Source of the DNA: Gnetum montanum
Taxonomy: Eukaryota; Streptophyta; Gnetopsida; Gnetales; Gnetaceae
DNA length: 64,000 nt
Assembly: GCA_015680685.1 (NCBI GenBank)
Contig: MNCI01016265.1
Location: 199,222-263,221, forward strand
Reading direction: 5' to 3'
Part shown: one piece after another, positions 23,723 to 37,600 of the stretch
Numbering within the stretch: the first letter of the stretch is position 1
How the letters are laid out: every line of letters begins with the position of its first letter
The notes under the pieces: model-generated
Database searches by the model: none
Told to the model about the DNA's origin: nothing
What the model saw: only the letters and a program-made list of their open reading frames with translations
Translations under genes and position numbers: made by a program

Positions 23723-25340
23723 ATGTGGTAGGGCATAGCATAGTAGGGTAGTGGAGGTGGGGGAGGTGAGGGGTAGAAAGTAGTTATAGAAGTTATGAAG
23801 TTGTTTGTTATTTCTCTTACATGTGACATTTATTAGAGCTTAATAGTAGGGCAAATCATTTAAAGGAAGTATTTAGATATCTCATTTCAAGTGTGACATA
23901 ATATGTTTAGTAGGACGTACTGTATTTAGATGTTTCATTCCAAGTGTGATATAAGGTGGGACTTCATTCAAAGGCTAAGAGTAGGCCTATTGTTTCTTGG
24001 CTAGTTGTTAAAACTAGATTATAACTAGGGTACTCAACATGCTTGCTGAATTTTTATTATAATTTTTGATTTTATTTATGGAAATGGAAGTGGAAATGCT
24101 TAATTACATCTTTTTGAGACCACAAAAGTTCTATAGGATAAAAATTTCTTATTACAAGGCTTTGATATGGTCATGATGGGTCTTAAACACCTCATAAAAA
24201 AAATGACCTAAAATTGATACCTCTAGCTCAAAAAATTTCTTATTTATATAATATTTTTATTGTCATTCCTGTAGGAAATAAAAAAAAGATTATAACCACC
24301 TCTTCCTTTCATCATTCTTATGAGAAAAGTAGATAAAAAGTTTTTTTTTTTTTGTTTTCTCTTTTTGACAAGGGTGTAGGGGGAGGGGAGAGGAGTGGTG
24401 TTGAATCCCAAAAACATGAATAATAATATTAAAATATCCAGATAGAGTCCAAAGAAAAAGTTTGTTGATTTTAAGGATGCTTTTTGATGTTTTTATCTTT
24501 GCAACCAATCCTACTAAAGAAAAGTTTGTTGATTTTAAGGATGATTTTTGATGTTTTTCTCTTTGCAACCAATCCTAAAAGAGCTCTTCTCTAGGATAAG
24601 ACAAGGGCTAGGTTTTAGGATGCCTTTTTAGAGTTCATCTTTATGATGAATCTTGAAAAACCTTCCCTCTAAAATACGAAAAGGATCAAGTCCTGCCCTT
24701 GTTCAAAAGTATTTTGACAAGTTTTCACTTTATATTCAAGAGTTTCCAATACAATAAAGTCTATTTAAAAAGAAAAAAAGCATCCATTACAAACAATGAA
24801 GAGAGTAAAAAGAAACAAAATAACCTATCCAACTTATCTATCATTTACGTTGTACCATGTTAGCATGAAAATTCAACAATTTACCAAGTATGACTACACC
24901 TTGGTTATTAGTTAGGCAAGGCAAAAATGGTAACACATTAGCACCAAATTCAACAATTTACTAAGTATGAGTACACCTGGGTTATTAATCAGCTAAGACA
25001 AAAATTGCTCAGCCATCACTTTGATGTTCCAGGCATCAGTACGGAGGATTTATTTTTGTTATTCTACGGGATATTTATTATTTTGATAAAGCACCTGCAA
25101 ATCAGATTGAGAGGCATCATCCTCATGGTCATCATCGCTACAAAAGCAAAGAAATAGGAGGGCAAACACTAATCACTCCAGCAAAGCAAAGTAGAGCTCG
25201 GGCTGCTGCGTTGGACAAGAAGATGAAATGAGTTCGGTAAGCCCCTGAAAAATCAGCTTAGCAGATCGAAATTGAATTTTTTCGTTATTAATTAATTGTT
25301 CTGGCACAAATTGTAAGCTGGAGTGGAGCTGAAGCTACGT
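23723..25340. other. AT-rich region upstream of the AAA ATPase gene, two local tandem duplications
   Basis: No coding motif. Two direct duplications are visible: a unit of about 64 bp at 24456-24513 and 24520-24577 (sharing TTTGTTGATTTTAAGGATG) and a unit of about 77 bp at 24862-24938 and 24939-25012 (sharing ATTCAACAATTTAC and AGTATGA). The part next to 25340 is presumably upstream promoter of the gene starting at 25430. Confidence 0.6.
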
Positions 25341-25349
25341 TTTTGTGTC

Positions 25350-25357
25350 TATATAAT
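25350..25357 (+). promoter_or_regulatory. Candidate TATA box of the AAA ATPase gene
   Basis: TATATAAT (in CTATATAATTATT) lies 80 bases before the ATG at 25430. Usual spacing would put the transcript start near 25380-25390 and give a 5' leader of about 45 bases containing AAGGAAGGAAG. Position-based inference only. Confidence 0.4.
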
Positions 25358-25429
25358 TATTTATTTGACATACACAAAGGAAGGAAGGAAGAGTGAGAAT
25401 TAAAGTTGCGAGAGAGAATTAAGATTAAG

Positions 25430-25624
25430 ATGGGGCACAAACAGACGACGTTGACGCAGGAATTGATTCTGTATGCAATAAGCGCGGCAGTGAGCTGCTT
25501 GGTTCTTTTCGTAGGATTGCGGCAACTCGACCCTAACAGAGCTGCCGCTAAGAAGGCCGCCGACCGTAAGAAAGAGATTTCCAAGAAGCTCGGACGCCCT
25601 CTCGTCAAGACTAACCCTTATGAG
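25430..25624 (+). CDS. MSP1: AAA ATPase exon 1 (membrane anchor)
   Basis: Codes residues 1-65. The ATG at 25430 gives MGHKQTTLTQ followed by the hydrophobic helix LILYAISAAVSCLVLFVG and a basic linker ending TNPYE. An in-frame TTG further upstream at 25406 adds charged residues and is less likely as start. Donor GAG|GTATGT at 25625, phase 0. Confidence 0.92.
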
Positions 25625-28600
25625 GTATGTTTGATATGTTTTTTTGTTGAAGACACGAAGTTTTGGAATTTGTTTTTCCATCTTGAACATCTCAGGGTTA
25701 GTTCATGTACTTTGCAGAGAAGCAATATTGGCAACCTTATGGTAGTAGGTTAGGTTATAGAATTGCTTCTCCTTGTTCTGTTCAGTTTTCGTGCATTGGA
25801 ATGCCTTTTATTAGCGGTAGGTTGGTTTTATGTTTCGCGTTCCTGTGAAATTTTCATGTAATATGAATGACGTTGTTATTGTTATTATTACATTTCCTTA
25901 CCTGTGGGATAATTTTTACTTTACGGGTCCATGCTGTTTTAAGGCACTGTCTACAGGTGTGGTAAGGCAAAGCGGTTCATAACATAGTGGGTTTGCACAT
26001 GCATGTCAGGAACACCGTATTCATGTAGGGTATCAAGAAAATTTGGCAATATTAAAGGACCCTTAGAGTAAAATTATCGCCTTTTCCCGTTTTCTGAAAA
26101 GTACAATGAGTGTAGTTGATGAAATGACTTCACATAATAGCAATCCAATCCATGTAACTATCGTGAAGGTTGAACAATAGGGGGAACCAGTTTTATAATT
26201 ATGTACGACCAATTCAATAAAACCTTTTTTTATCAGGCATGAATAAAAAAAATTATTTGCAGCATGGTGAAAAATACATTAATGTATGTTTCAGCCATTT
26301 TTCTAACTGAAAGTCCACAGTTGGTCGAAGCACATCGCTCTGCAAGAGGCTCTGTTGCAGAAGCATTTTTCTCAAAGATTAAAAATGAAAGAAAATAAAA
26401 GAAAAGAAAAAATTTTGTTTAGAGATATGTTGGCTAATTTGCACAGCATTTCCTCTCCCTTTGCAATCTTCATTTGCAGCAGCTCATTTTCCCCTCAGCC
26501 AAGCCACAGACATAAATGGGTGTTGTTGTCAGCAATTTTTCTTTCAACAAGCCATTGTTGGCAAATTTTTACATTTTTTTGTTACTGATGTGTTGTAAAT
26601 ACACACACATTATTTGTCATTCATTTATCTTATTGTTGTCATTCATTTCTTCTTATAGTTAGCTTTTATGCAGTGAAAACATATAATCTTTTCTTCCTGC
26701 CATTTTGTTGTTGCTGTTGATGTAAATGCACAAACAATTATTGCATGATTGCCATAGGAAAATAAGTGATGGAGCTGGATTAGGCTTTATTAGATGACTT
26801 AATAATAATTGTTTATTACCATCTAGGCTTTATTGCTTCTTTGATGAAGTTTAGATGACGACCTAATAATGAATTTTTGTTGCCATGCCTTATTGAGGCT
26901 AAGGACCCTTATGTTATGGTTATTGCTAGTAGTAAGTATCCCTACCCCCTTATTGCTCAACCTTTCATAAATATCACTTGTAATTGGCTCTATATTGGAT
27001 GAAGTTCAAAATGTAATGATTGTCAAATCTCCTATTGTGTTTAATTGCAGCCTAGATATTGGATTCACCTTGATTTATGGTGCCATTATAGATTTTGTAC
27101 AAGTGAAGAATTGGGAATGTTGCCTTGCAAGGAAGCTGTGGTAGTATTGACCAAACTAAGTGGTCATTTAGATAGAAATGTCTAAATTTAAGCATTTTTG
27201 ATCCAAGCAAACTTTCCAAGATCTCATTGCTTGCCATGAATTGAGTGAAAACAATTGAAAAATATTTATTGCCCTTTTCCTAGAATTGAGTGGCAATATT
27301 GCAAAAATTGTTTATGTAGAATTATAATAACCTTGGATATGTTGCTTCATTTTGTTGGCATTAATAGTCTAGTAGGCCGTGTTCATCATGTAGCGACCGA
27401 AAACGTTGGAGGTTGGAATGGTACTTTGAAAGGTCTACGGTTGCACAGCCTTGACCCTGCTTCCGCACAAGGGCTTGCTAGGAATAGAAGCAGGGTGCCC
27501 AGAATTGTCTTGTCGATCGAACTGGGACTTACCGGTGTTACGATGAAATGAATGTTAAGGGGGTTTACACAGTGTTCTGCGATATTCGTGGTGCCCATGG
27601 GTGTGAGCGTAGTAGAGGTTTCAGACGTGAAAATGAGGGTGCAAACATGCAAATATGTGCTTAAACAATGAAAAATGCGAGTAAAATGCTAAAATGCAAG
27701 AGAGAATGTGAAAAATGCACATAATGTGAGCAAGAGAGAAAGGCACCACCCCAAACGTGGGGGGGGGGAGTGTAGTTAACTACAAAGAAAAGTTTAGGAG
27801 GTATGCAGTGTACAAATAGGCACAGTAGGCAGTGTAGTCATAGTCTCAGGGTGCCTGGTTGTGAAGAACTGATGTCCACCGTGAGGTCTAAGCTTGCCAG
27901 GTTGGCTGTTGTCGTGGTGTACGGTGCACTGGGCGGTGTACAGTGGTGTCAAGCTATGTCCCAAAGTTTGCTAAGACGCTAAGTGTGCTGGGGTGCAAGG
28001 GTGCTCAGAATGCCAATGCTCAAATTTGCCAACTGGATGTGAGATTTGCTAACTGAAATGCCAAAATGCCAATCACTAACACGTGAAGCGTTGGGGTATT
28101 CATAGGCCTAGGGTTAGTGTGAGTCACGGATCGGGCACCATGTGGCAGAGGGCTAGTTGGGTCTACGCTAACCCCAACTATGCTCCCACTAAAGTGAAAT
28201 GGTGTTCTATTGGTGTGCTCTAATGGACCCTATGAGACTGCCAAACTGTGACTAAGCTACTGAGACTGCATGTGCGAGTGCCAAACAAACCGCAATGTAC
28301 TTGAAAACAGTGCAAAACAATGTAGTTCTGGAGACTATGCCTTGGGACTATGTTGCCCACTCTCTTGAGTGGTGTTGAGCGTAGGTACAATTTGGGGGCA
28401 AATGGGGGGTGCAAAAGAGGCAAAACTTGTTGATCTTGCTTGCTAAAGGAATGTTGGAGCTAAGATGCAGGCTAGTGTCAAAGTAGCATAGGTAGTAGTG
28501 GATTAGTCATGGATATGAAATTTAATCTTTGTAGATGATGTGGCACTAATTGCAAATTCAGAAATACGGTTAATAACAATGTTGCATCAACTAGAAAAAT

Positions 28601-31600
28601 TTTGTGAATGTATAGAAATGAAGATGAATGTTAACAAAACAAAGGTGCTAATTTGTGGAATGAATAAGAGAGATTACACTTTCTGATGAGGACATCACCT
28701 AGCTCTTGTGTAATCCTCAATGTATTTTTATGTGTGTGTGTGTGTCTTGTTTGTGTGTGTATTCTTGTGTTGACCTTGTTGGTGATGATTTCAGGGTGTT
28801 TTACTATGTTTGGGGGTGTTTGGAGCCTATTTTGAGGTATTTGGGTGTTCCAAACCTCAAAATAAGCAATTTTATTTTTGGCCCTGCTAGGATAGGCGTC
28901 TCTTTTGGAGTATAGATGTCTCTTTTGCAAGATAGACATCTCCTTTGCAAGATAGATGTCTCCTTTGTAGTATGGATGTCTCCTCTGCATGTAAGACATT
29001 TCCTGCAATGCATCTGCACTTGGGCAAGATGTCTCCTCTAACCATAAGATGTCTACTTTGGCAAATAACAAAAATTAATTGGTATTTTTGAATGCAAAGG
29101 AAGATGAAAGGTTACATTAGAAGCTATAAATAAGTGTCCAAGGCTTGAGTTTGGGCAAGAGAGTTAAGTGAGAGATTTAAGAGGTCTCTTAAGAGCTTGT
29201 GCAAGGAGAGTGCTTGTGCAAGAGAGTTTGAGTGCAAGTAAGGGAGAGGTTGTATTGGAACATTGTATTGATTTGAGTGAGAGGCAAGGGCGAGAACTTA
29301 AGAGAGGTAGAGGAAATCTCTTGTAAGTGTCTTTTATTGAGCTTATGCTTCAAGTGTGAGTAATTCAGGATTGAGAGGGAACATGTGTGGCCTTTAAGAT
29401 CCTTAGGAGAGGTGTGAGTTGAGCTTGGCTCCTTAATCTTGATGTATTTCTCTAATTTTTGAGAGTTGTCTTAATAAAGGAAGGGTTTTCTCCATTCCTT
29501 TGTGTTGTTCTTGTTTGCTAAGCTTAAATTGCTTAGGAAACTTGTGGAATGGGTCCTTTTGGGGTCTATTGAGGTAGGCTCCACGCCACTTTCCACATAA
29601 ATAATAAAAAAACTTGAAATTGCGGATACATATAGATATTTGGGAGTGTAATGTTCTCAAAATTATAAGTGGTAGCATTGTATATTACAACGAGTTGCAA
29701 ATAAGTGGAAGACTTTATAAACAATGAGGAATAGATGTAGCAATCACAATATTTTGACTTGGACAATTTAAAAGCATCTTTTCAAAACAATTGTATAAGC
29801 TAATATGCTTTTTGTGTAGTGTTGGGCCCTAGTTTTGATCTGAAAGCATAAAAAAAATTGAAAAACTTCAAAAAAAGTTCTTGTTGGGTGAACTTAAGGT
29901 GAAAACTCAAGTTCCATATGTGATACTTTTATTAAAAGCTAATTGTTGCTAGTGGAAGCTAAAGCAATGCATTAGTTCTTAAGGCCCTACTTGAGTAAGA
30001 AAAATAGCAATAAGATCTTAGGAGATACTTTCCAAAAATCTCAACAATAAAGTGGTTTCATGAAGGATGATTGTGGCTACAAAAAAGGGAACTGATAATA
30101 TTCATTTGGTGATAAATTCAGAACAAGCTTGGAAACTTATTTAAGAGAAAATTTTAGAGATAGCAAAATGAGGCATAAATAAAAAAAAGCTTTAATTTTA
30201 CTAGTAAAACATCAGAGGTGGCAGGCATGATGAAGCAAAATATCTACATGCAACAATTTCAATGTCCATGAGAGCACTAATTAGTAGATTAAAAATGGGA
30301 TCACACCACCTTTAAGTTGAAACTGAAAGATGGAATAATCAACAACATATATGTTGATTGCATTTACTATATGTAGTAGAGGATGAGCAACATTTATTAT
30401 TATAATGTTGTGGAATAGATTTCTCAGAAGAAAGTGGCAAATCTCTAGTCAAACTTTATCTGAGCTATATAGGAACATATATAGAAGATGTGTTCAAGTT
30501 AAATGACTATTGGACATATCTGTTGTAATTAGGATTTATTGCTATTGATGTACTTTGCACAAGTTAATTTGTATGACAGATTTTTTGGTTAGAGTATGTG
30601 ACTTTTGGTTGGCAAGTAGGTTTGATTCCAAGGGGTATGCTAGTACACATGCGACCTAGGGCACGGTAAAAATATATGTTTAGGCACTATGGTGTGAAGT
30701 AGCCAATTGACCATAGTATGTCATTGTCAAATCTTTCACCTACCTAAATGGTCAACCCATCATAGATAACATAAAGGCACCAAGATGAAGATGATGTAAA
30801 GGTCTTCTTTGCAATGCTGATTTTTACCATATATTGGTTTGGCTATTATATACACATTTACACATGTTCAATCCTACGGGGTATACTGATACATATACTA
30901 ACCTGAGGGCGTGGTAAAAAAAATGTTTAGACTATGACATTGGATTTAAAGGTAGTTTATAGAAAGTCATCATTAAATCTTTCATCTACTTTTAAGTTTT
31001 AACTACCTTTAATAGTCATCCCATATATACCTTTATTGTTCTTCTAATTTATTCTATTGGCTAATAAAAGGTGGAAGGAGCAAAAGGAGAAAGAGACTAT
31101 AGGAAAAGAGCCAGGAGAATAAAATAAGATAGAAGGGCATGTTAGAGTGATGTTTACCAGCTTAGATCTACAAACAAATTTGTCTAAAATTTTTGATGAC
31201 GATGGAATTTTGAATTTTGAATAGCAATGCTTCTTTTTGTATCTTTCCAAATTATAGTTAGAGACCACCACTCTAGATGGTAAGGTGCTTGTTTCTCAAG
31301 TTGTAAGACTTAGGTTTGAGGTTGGGCATAACCAATCAAAAGACGTTTAGCTTTCACTTATCCATTGACCCTCTCAGGACCCTGCCTTGGTGGGATGAGC
31401 AGTGAGCTTTTGGGTAATGATTTTTAATGCTTCTTTTCATATCCTTTTGAATCACAGTTATTTTAGTTCATATGACAACTGTTCATAAGATAATGTTCAT
31501 GTTGCATATAATATGGAGTTTCAGGTTTGTGGTATGGAAATTGTTGTGATGAAACAATAGGATGGATAACATATTACTATAGAGGTGTTGAATATGTTTC

Positions 31601-34600
31601 AGAAATTATAAAAAACATGCTGTATGGTGAGTAACTTGATGATATTGGTCGCAGACTTTCTTTTTTAAATGGTACATGGAAATCAACAAAAGATAAATAA
31701 CTCTGTTGAGTGGAACAAAGGAGGGTTCCGTATATGTTTTGCATTCTGTTGTTATCAAGAAAATAGGGGAGAGTGTGTTGTTGCTACTGCTGGTGCAACA
31801 AAAATTGCCAATTTGCGGCATAGATGCTTAGGATATACTGAGCAGACAGGGTTGAAGGTACTGTAATTTAAATCCCTTATTCCCATTTCTAGTTTTGTAA
31901 TCCTGGAATTTTGTAGGGATTGTGAAGTTGAAAAACCTAGATGAGTTAATTTCCAAAGAAATGAATGTCATAGAAGTCGGAGCAAACTAGATTTAATTTA
32001 TTTGGATGTGATTGGTCTTAATACTTTTTTGTCTCTTGTTCGATCAGAGTATTTTGTTAAATTTATTCTATAACTGTAAAATTTGGCTCTATTGAATTAA
32101 ATCAAAGGTTTTGTTTCAGAGGTGGAAACACAGAAAGAATCAAGAGTGAAAAAGCTCTTTTTTTTTTCAGATAATAGGGGGGAATACATCTCACATGAAT
32201 TTTCTAACTTTTGTTCTGACAAGGTAACAACCCACTACCCTAGAACATCACAACAGAACAGTGGCAGTGAGGTGTAATATATCATTATTAGCATGTGCCA
32301 TAAGTATGATGGCTAGAGCAAATTTATTTAAAGTGTTTTGTGCTAGGACAGGAAGCACTACTGTATATCTCATTAATAGGTCACCTCATTAAAATCTATA
32401 TTGGAAAATTTCAAAGATTGTATAAAGGGAAAAGGACATCTTTTATATGCGCTTGAGAGTTTTTAGCTGTGAAGCATATATTCGCGTGCAAAAATCTGAT
32501 ATGTCTAAGTTGGATGACATGGCACAAAGATGCATTTTTATTGGATATGGCAATAAGCTTGGCTACGAATTTTGGAAATTGGAATCTTATTTTCAGACAA
32601 GTAATCACATCGAAAGAGGTAACCTTTAGAGAAAATTCTTGTAAGGATAATGCCAATATTCAATGTATGGTATAACTAAATTTAGAAGATGACATTAACC
32701 TACCGATTCAAAGGTACATGTGATATAGAGCCATCCCATAAATAATGGGATATGAGGGAATGACAGAGGAACCCTCAAATAAAGGATTGGGTAAAGATTA
32801 TTTTGAGAACATTTGTTATGAGGTCCAGGTATAAATATGAAGCAATGTCAATAGAAGTCTGGCACCTCACTGCTTACCTCATTTTGGTTGGGGATGTGGA
32901 CCAACTCTTCATTTTTGGGCATTCTTTGTGTTTTTACCATGGAGTGTGATGTATGGTTTTTTAAATTTCTGATTCTCTGTTCTCTCATCTTTCATAATCT
33001 TGGTTTCTGAATCCTTTCAATTCTTTCTTTTACCCTAAGTAGGTTGAGGATCAAGCTTGGAAAAATCTAATTCAAATGTTCAATAGAATGAGCCTATCAG
33101 ATGTCCTTCTTATGACAGTAATGACCGCCGTCAACAACATGAAGCTGTTGATGATAACAATACACCAATTTCACAAGGTGTATTAAGTGATAGTTAAGGT
33201 GAAGAACAAGAAGAGCATCTAGCAGAAAGTGAAGAATTGGTTGAAACTGAATACAATGAAAGTTCAAAACAACATTCCTTTGCATAAAGTAAGGACGTCT
33301 ACATGTAACAAAGCCATCTCATAGATATTCTTCTAATTCAAATTATAGTGTTTACTGATTGTGGAGAACTAGAGACTTTTGCATAAGCTAAAGCATCTTT
33401 AGATGCAGACAAATGGGATGTGATTATAAATGAAGAATGGTGATTGTTAAAGCGAACCCATACATGGGATTTATCACCTTTGCCTAAAGGAAGGAAAGCT
33501 GTAAGCAATTGCTGGGTTTGTAGATTGAAGACTGATTCAAGTGATTAGAAAATATATAAGGTAAGACTGTTAGTAAAAAGGTTTGTACAAAAGCTTGGCA
33601 TTGATTTTACAGAATTTTCTTTCACCATTTGTTAAACATTCTTCAATTATAATTATTTCAGCTTTAGTTGCTTATTGGACTTGGAATTCGAACAGTTATA
33701 TATTAAGACAACCATCTTGCATGGTGATCTTGATGAAGAGATATATATGGAACAACTTGAAGGATTTATAAATGAAAATTACCCAAATTTGGTGTGTAAG
33801 ATGAATTGGAGTTTGTATGGTTTGAAACAAGCTCCTAGACAGGGATATAAGATCTTGCTGCATTTACAAAGGAGTTGAAATATAACAAAGTAGTTTTGAC
33901 CAATTTGTTTAATTTTTTGGTAGTGTAGAACATAAGTTTTGCATTTTGTTGCTTTATGTTGATGACATGCTTATTGTTGGTAATGATATAATAAAGATAA
34001 AGTGGTTAAAATTAGAAATGGAAAAAAGATTCGGAATGAAAAAATTGGGACCAGCAAGGAAAATTCTTGGTATGAAGATCAAAAGGGATAGAAAGAAAGT
34101 TGCTATGGTTAAGTCATGAAAAATACATTTCCAAAGTGTTGGATAGGTTTGGTATGTCTAATGTAAGTGCGGTTAGCACTCCTCTTGCCCTTTATTTCAG
34201 GTTAAGTAAAATTTATTGTCCAAAAACTTAATATCAAGTTAAGCAAAAATGATTGTCCAAAAACTTCAGCAGAAAGAGCTGGAATGGAAAGTATACCATA
34301 TATAACTCTGCAATTGGTTTAATGATGTATCCTATGGTTTGCGCTAGGGTTGATATAGCTCGTGCTGTTGATGTTATAAGTAGATTCAGGAAAAAATTCA
34401 ATTTGGACACATTGGACTGCAGTGAAATGGATTTTGTGATATTAAAAAAAAAATCAATTTTGCAAGCTACAACTTGGAGAAGGAGATCTATAGGTGACTG
34501 GTTTTGTTGATGCAACTTTTATGGTTGATTTGGACACTAGGCAGTCTATTATGGGTTTGCATTTATCTTTGGTGGAGGTGCTATTGGTTGTCAAGGTTAC

Positions 34601-37600
34601 AATAATTAGTTACTTGATCTCCACAAAGGTTGAATATGGAGCATTAGCAGAAGCTTTTGAAGAAATGTTGTGGCTTTGTGGTCTTCTAACATCTTTGGGC
34701 ATTGTTAAATAGAAGAGTTATTATGTGTTTTGTGATAGACAAAATGCAATCTTTCTTGTAAAGGACCCAACTTATCTTGCAAGGAAAAAATATATAGATA
34801 TAAAGTATCATTTCATCATACACATCATACAAGAGAGACTTTATAAATGTGTAGAAAATTCACACTATGAAGAATGTTGTTGACAGTCTGAAATCGACAT
34901 GAATAAATAAAGTTGGTTTTGCAGTGCAATTGTTGTTCTTAAAGACTAATGAGATTTATCTTAGGGGGAGAAATGTTAAAATGAAGCCAAATCTTTGTAT
35001 TTTTGAAATGGCCTTGTTATTGAAAGAAAAGGTATATTACCCTTCTAATACTTAAAGTGATTTTTGTAATTTTAACTTTTAGATGTAAATGAGAATCTAA
35101 AAGTTTCTAGGTATATCTGAAAAAGTAATTTTGGAAAGTTAAAAATGGTTGTAGAAGCCCCAATGAGGGGCTACAAAAGAAGACTGGTTGTGTGTGTTTA
35201 GTGTACTTGTTGAGGCATTGCCTTGGCTGGCTGGCTTAAATACAAGAGCTTGGCACTGCTTTCTCATGGTTTTTTCTGATGTGGTTTTCCACATAAATTC
35301 TGGTGTGCTGTGCTCATTTTCTCTTCCTGTTTTTTTTCTACAGTCTTATTTCAATGATATTTTACAAAGTCCTGAATAATTTCCTATTGATAATGCTGTT
35401 ATGAATAGAGTTTTTTTTTTGAAAGGAGTTCTGGTCATTATATTAATTGCAAAGGAATTTACAGAAAGCATGTACAATCACAAAATTAAAGGGGTTTGAA
35501 CCCCCTCTGCTCCCCTAACACACAACCAAGAAAACCCCCAAAAATCTAGATTTGACTTGGAAGACCCAAAATTGGTGTCTAATCAGAAACCTCAGGAATT
35601 CCCCTCAGACCCTAGAATCAAAAAAGCTAAGAGCCAAAAGAGACATCAACCCAAGCCCACAAAGCCTATATATGGCAAGGGAGATTGGTACAACGACATA
35701 TGGCCTTCTCTTGACAGTGGATGACATCTAGAACAACACGGTGTCTCTTAGTATCCACAAAAGTAGTAGCTTACTGGAAAACCTTAAAAGTTTCTTCCTT
35801 CTTGACACACTCCTCAACATCCCCTTGCCTTTCCAGGTGAAGCTCCATCACCCTACGTCGAATGTAACATCGTAGCACCTGCCATGACGTGTTCCAACCA
35901 ATGTTCATAACAATGTAAGGGCATCTCCCCTCCAGGAGCCAACTGTGGGTGTTGTGTTCATGCACTTGATCTTGTTGTTGCTGAAGCGAAGTAGCCTCCA
36001 GCTCCTCCCTTTCACGGTGTCCTTGTTCCTCCCTCGCCTAGGCCTCTTATTCTTGTGCTTCTTTCTGGAGCTGTTCCCAGATACTTTGTTGGAGCTATGC
36101 CTCCAGCTCATTCCTTGCCGTTGCCTCTGCCAGGTCCCTCCGCCTCTTTTCCTCTTTGGTTGCCTCTGTGTGGAAGAGCTTGGCCAATTCCAATTGCTAT
36201 TGGAACTCCTCCTCATGGGCCTTTCATTTACCTTCACACAGGGCCCGCTCCTCCATGCGAGCGTAAGTCACCATCGCCTCCACTGCCCTAGCCAGCTTAG
36301 CCTCAAGGTCTTGGGGGGTGTACCCTCCAATGGCCTCAGGCAAAGATGCCTGCGGGCACTCATCAATAATTGATGCTAGGGCCCCAACCCCAACCCTTGG
36401 ATTGTTAGGCCCCCTAGTCAAGTCCACAATTGATGGAGATTGGCAAGGCAACCTCCTCCCATAAACAGCACGGAACAGAGTGTTCTTTGGTGACGATGGC
36501 TAGCAAGGTCGAGTAGCCTTCCATAAAGCTAGAATAAGTCCCAAATGTTGTCCTCATTGCTGGCACCATATCATTGCTAGAAAGAAATGCGGGAGGTTAA
36601 TAGCATACCCTAGTTGTAGGCATTTCAAGAATATGAAGTGTACACCTTGTAACTTCCATATGTTCCCAGTGTGCACAAAAGTACCGGTCGACCAGCTCGA
36701 CAGTGTCTTGCCAAATCGGCTGGAGCGTTGATTTGGGGACCTCCCCACTCCCTATTTTGGGCATCGGCCTAGAGAAGAAAGCCTTAGCATCTTGGAGGCC
36801 ATGATTAGTGGGAAGAATTGTTTCATGCCCCGCTGGCACCACTAGACACTCTGTAATTGCTACCTTAGACAGTGCAATCCGCACACCTGGCTCCCCTTGC
36901 CCATTCATGTAGAATGGGCCATCCTTAAGACTTTGCTCCCCATGGAGTAGGGGTAGGAGGTTGGCCCACCTTGCCTACAAAACCATATCCTAGAGCATCA
37001 GATTCTTCCTAAAGCCAATGCAAGGTGGCTTAAATGTGGGTGTGACCTTGATTGCTGAGGTTGCTTTACGCCAAAGCTGGAAACCAATGTTAGTACTCTG
37101 TGCAGCTTGTGGTAGCGGAAGACAACGAAGAGCCCAACTGTTACGTGCTTTCCAAGCTGACCATAATACCGTAGCAGCCTTGGAGTCACTGTCAAACCAC
37201 AATAGAGGATGTGTGTTACCTGCCTACGAAATGTTGACGGTGTATGCGGAGCAATAAATAAAATGTGTTATAGTTTTGTTGGCTACCATGCAGAGAGGAC
37301 ACATGTCCTCTACATTCACCCCTAGCCATTGTAATACAACATGAACTAGAATGGTGGAGTGGTTTGCCAACCAAATAAAAGCTTCTATTTTCTTGGGTAG
37401 TTTGCCTTTTCACACCCCTCGCCATCCCCCAACCGTCGGATACATGCTTTTAATGAGTTGATGTGGAGACACCCTAAGCAGACTAGACTCCAAGGACAAT
37501 TGGGCATGCATGCAAAGGGCAAGCCAAGTATGAGAGTCCTGTGCAGTTGCCTCCCACCTTCAGTATTTGTTTTTCATGATTGTGATCCATTGAGTAGATC

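Noticed and set aside
25406-25430. Earlier TTG start for the AAA ATPase
   Set aside because: The ATG at 25430 gives the usual short polar N-terminus before the membrane helix; the TTG extension adds eight charged residues with no support.
28731-28770. Regulatory TG repeat
   Set aside because: A plain TG microsatellite inside the solo LTR; nothing indicates function.
28885-29050. CRISPR-like array
   Set aside because: Short units without unique spacers in a plant LTR; it is a minisatellite.
36055-36373. Plus-strand frames of 78-142 codons opposite LINE 1
   Set aside because: They are complements of the charged C-terminal region of the LINE and have no motif of their own.
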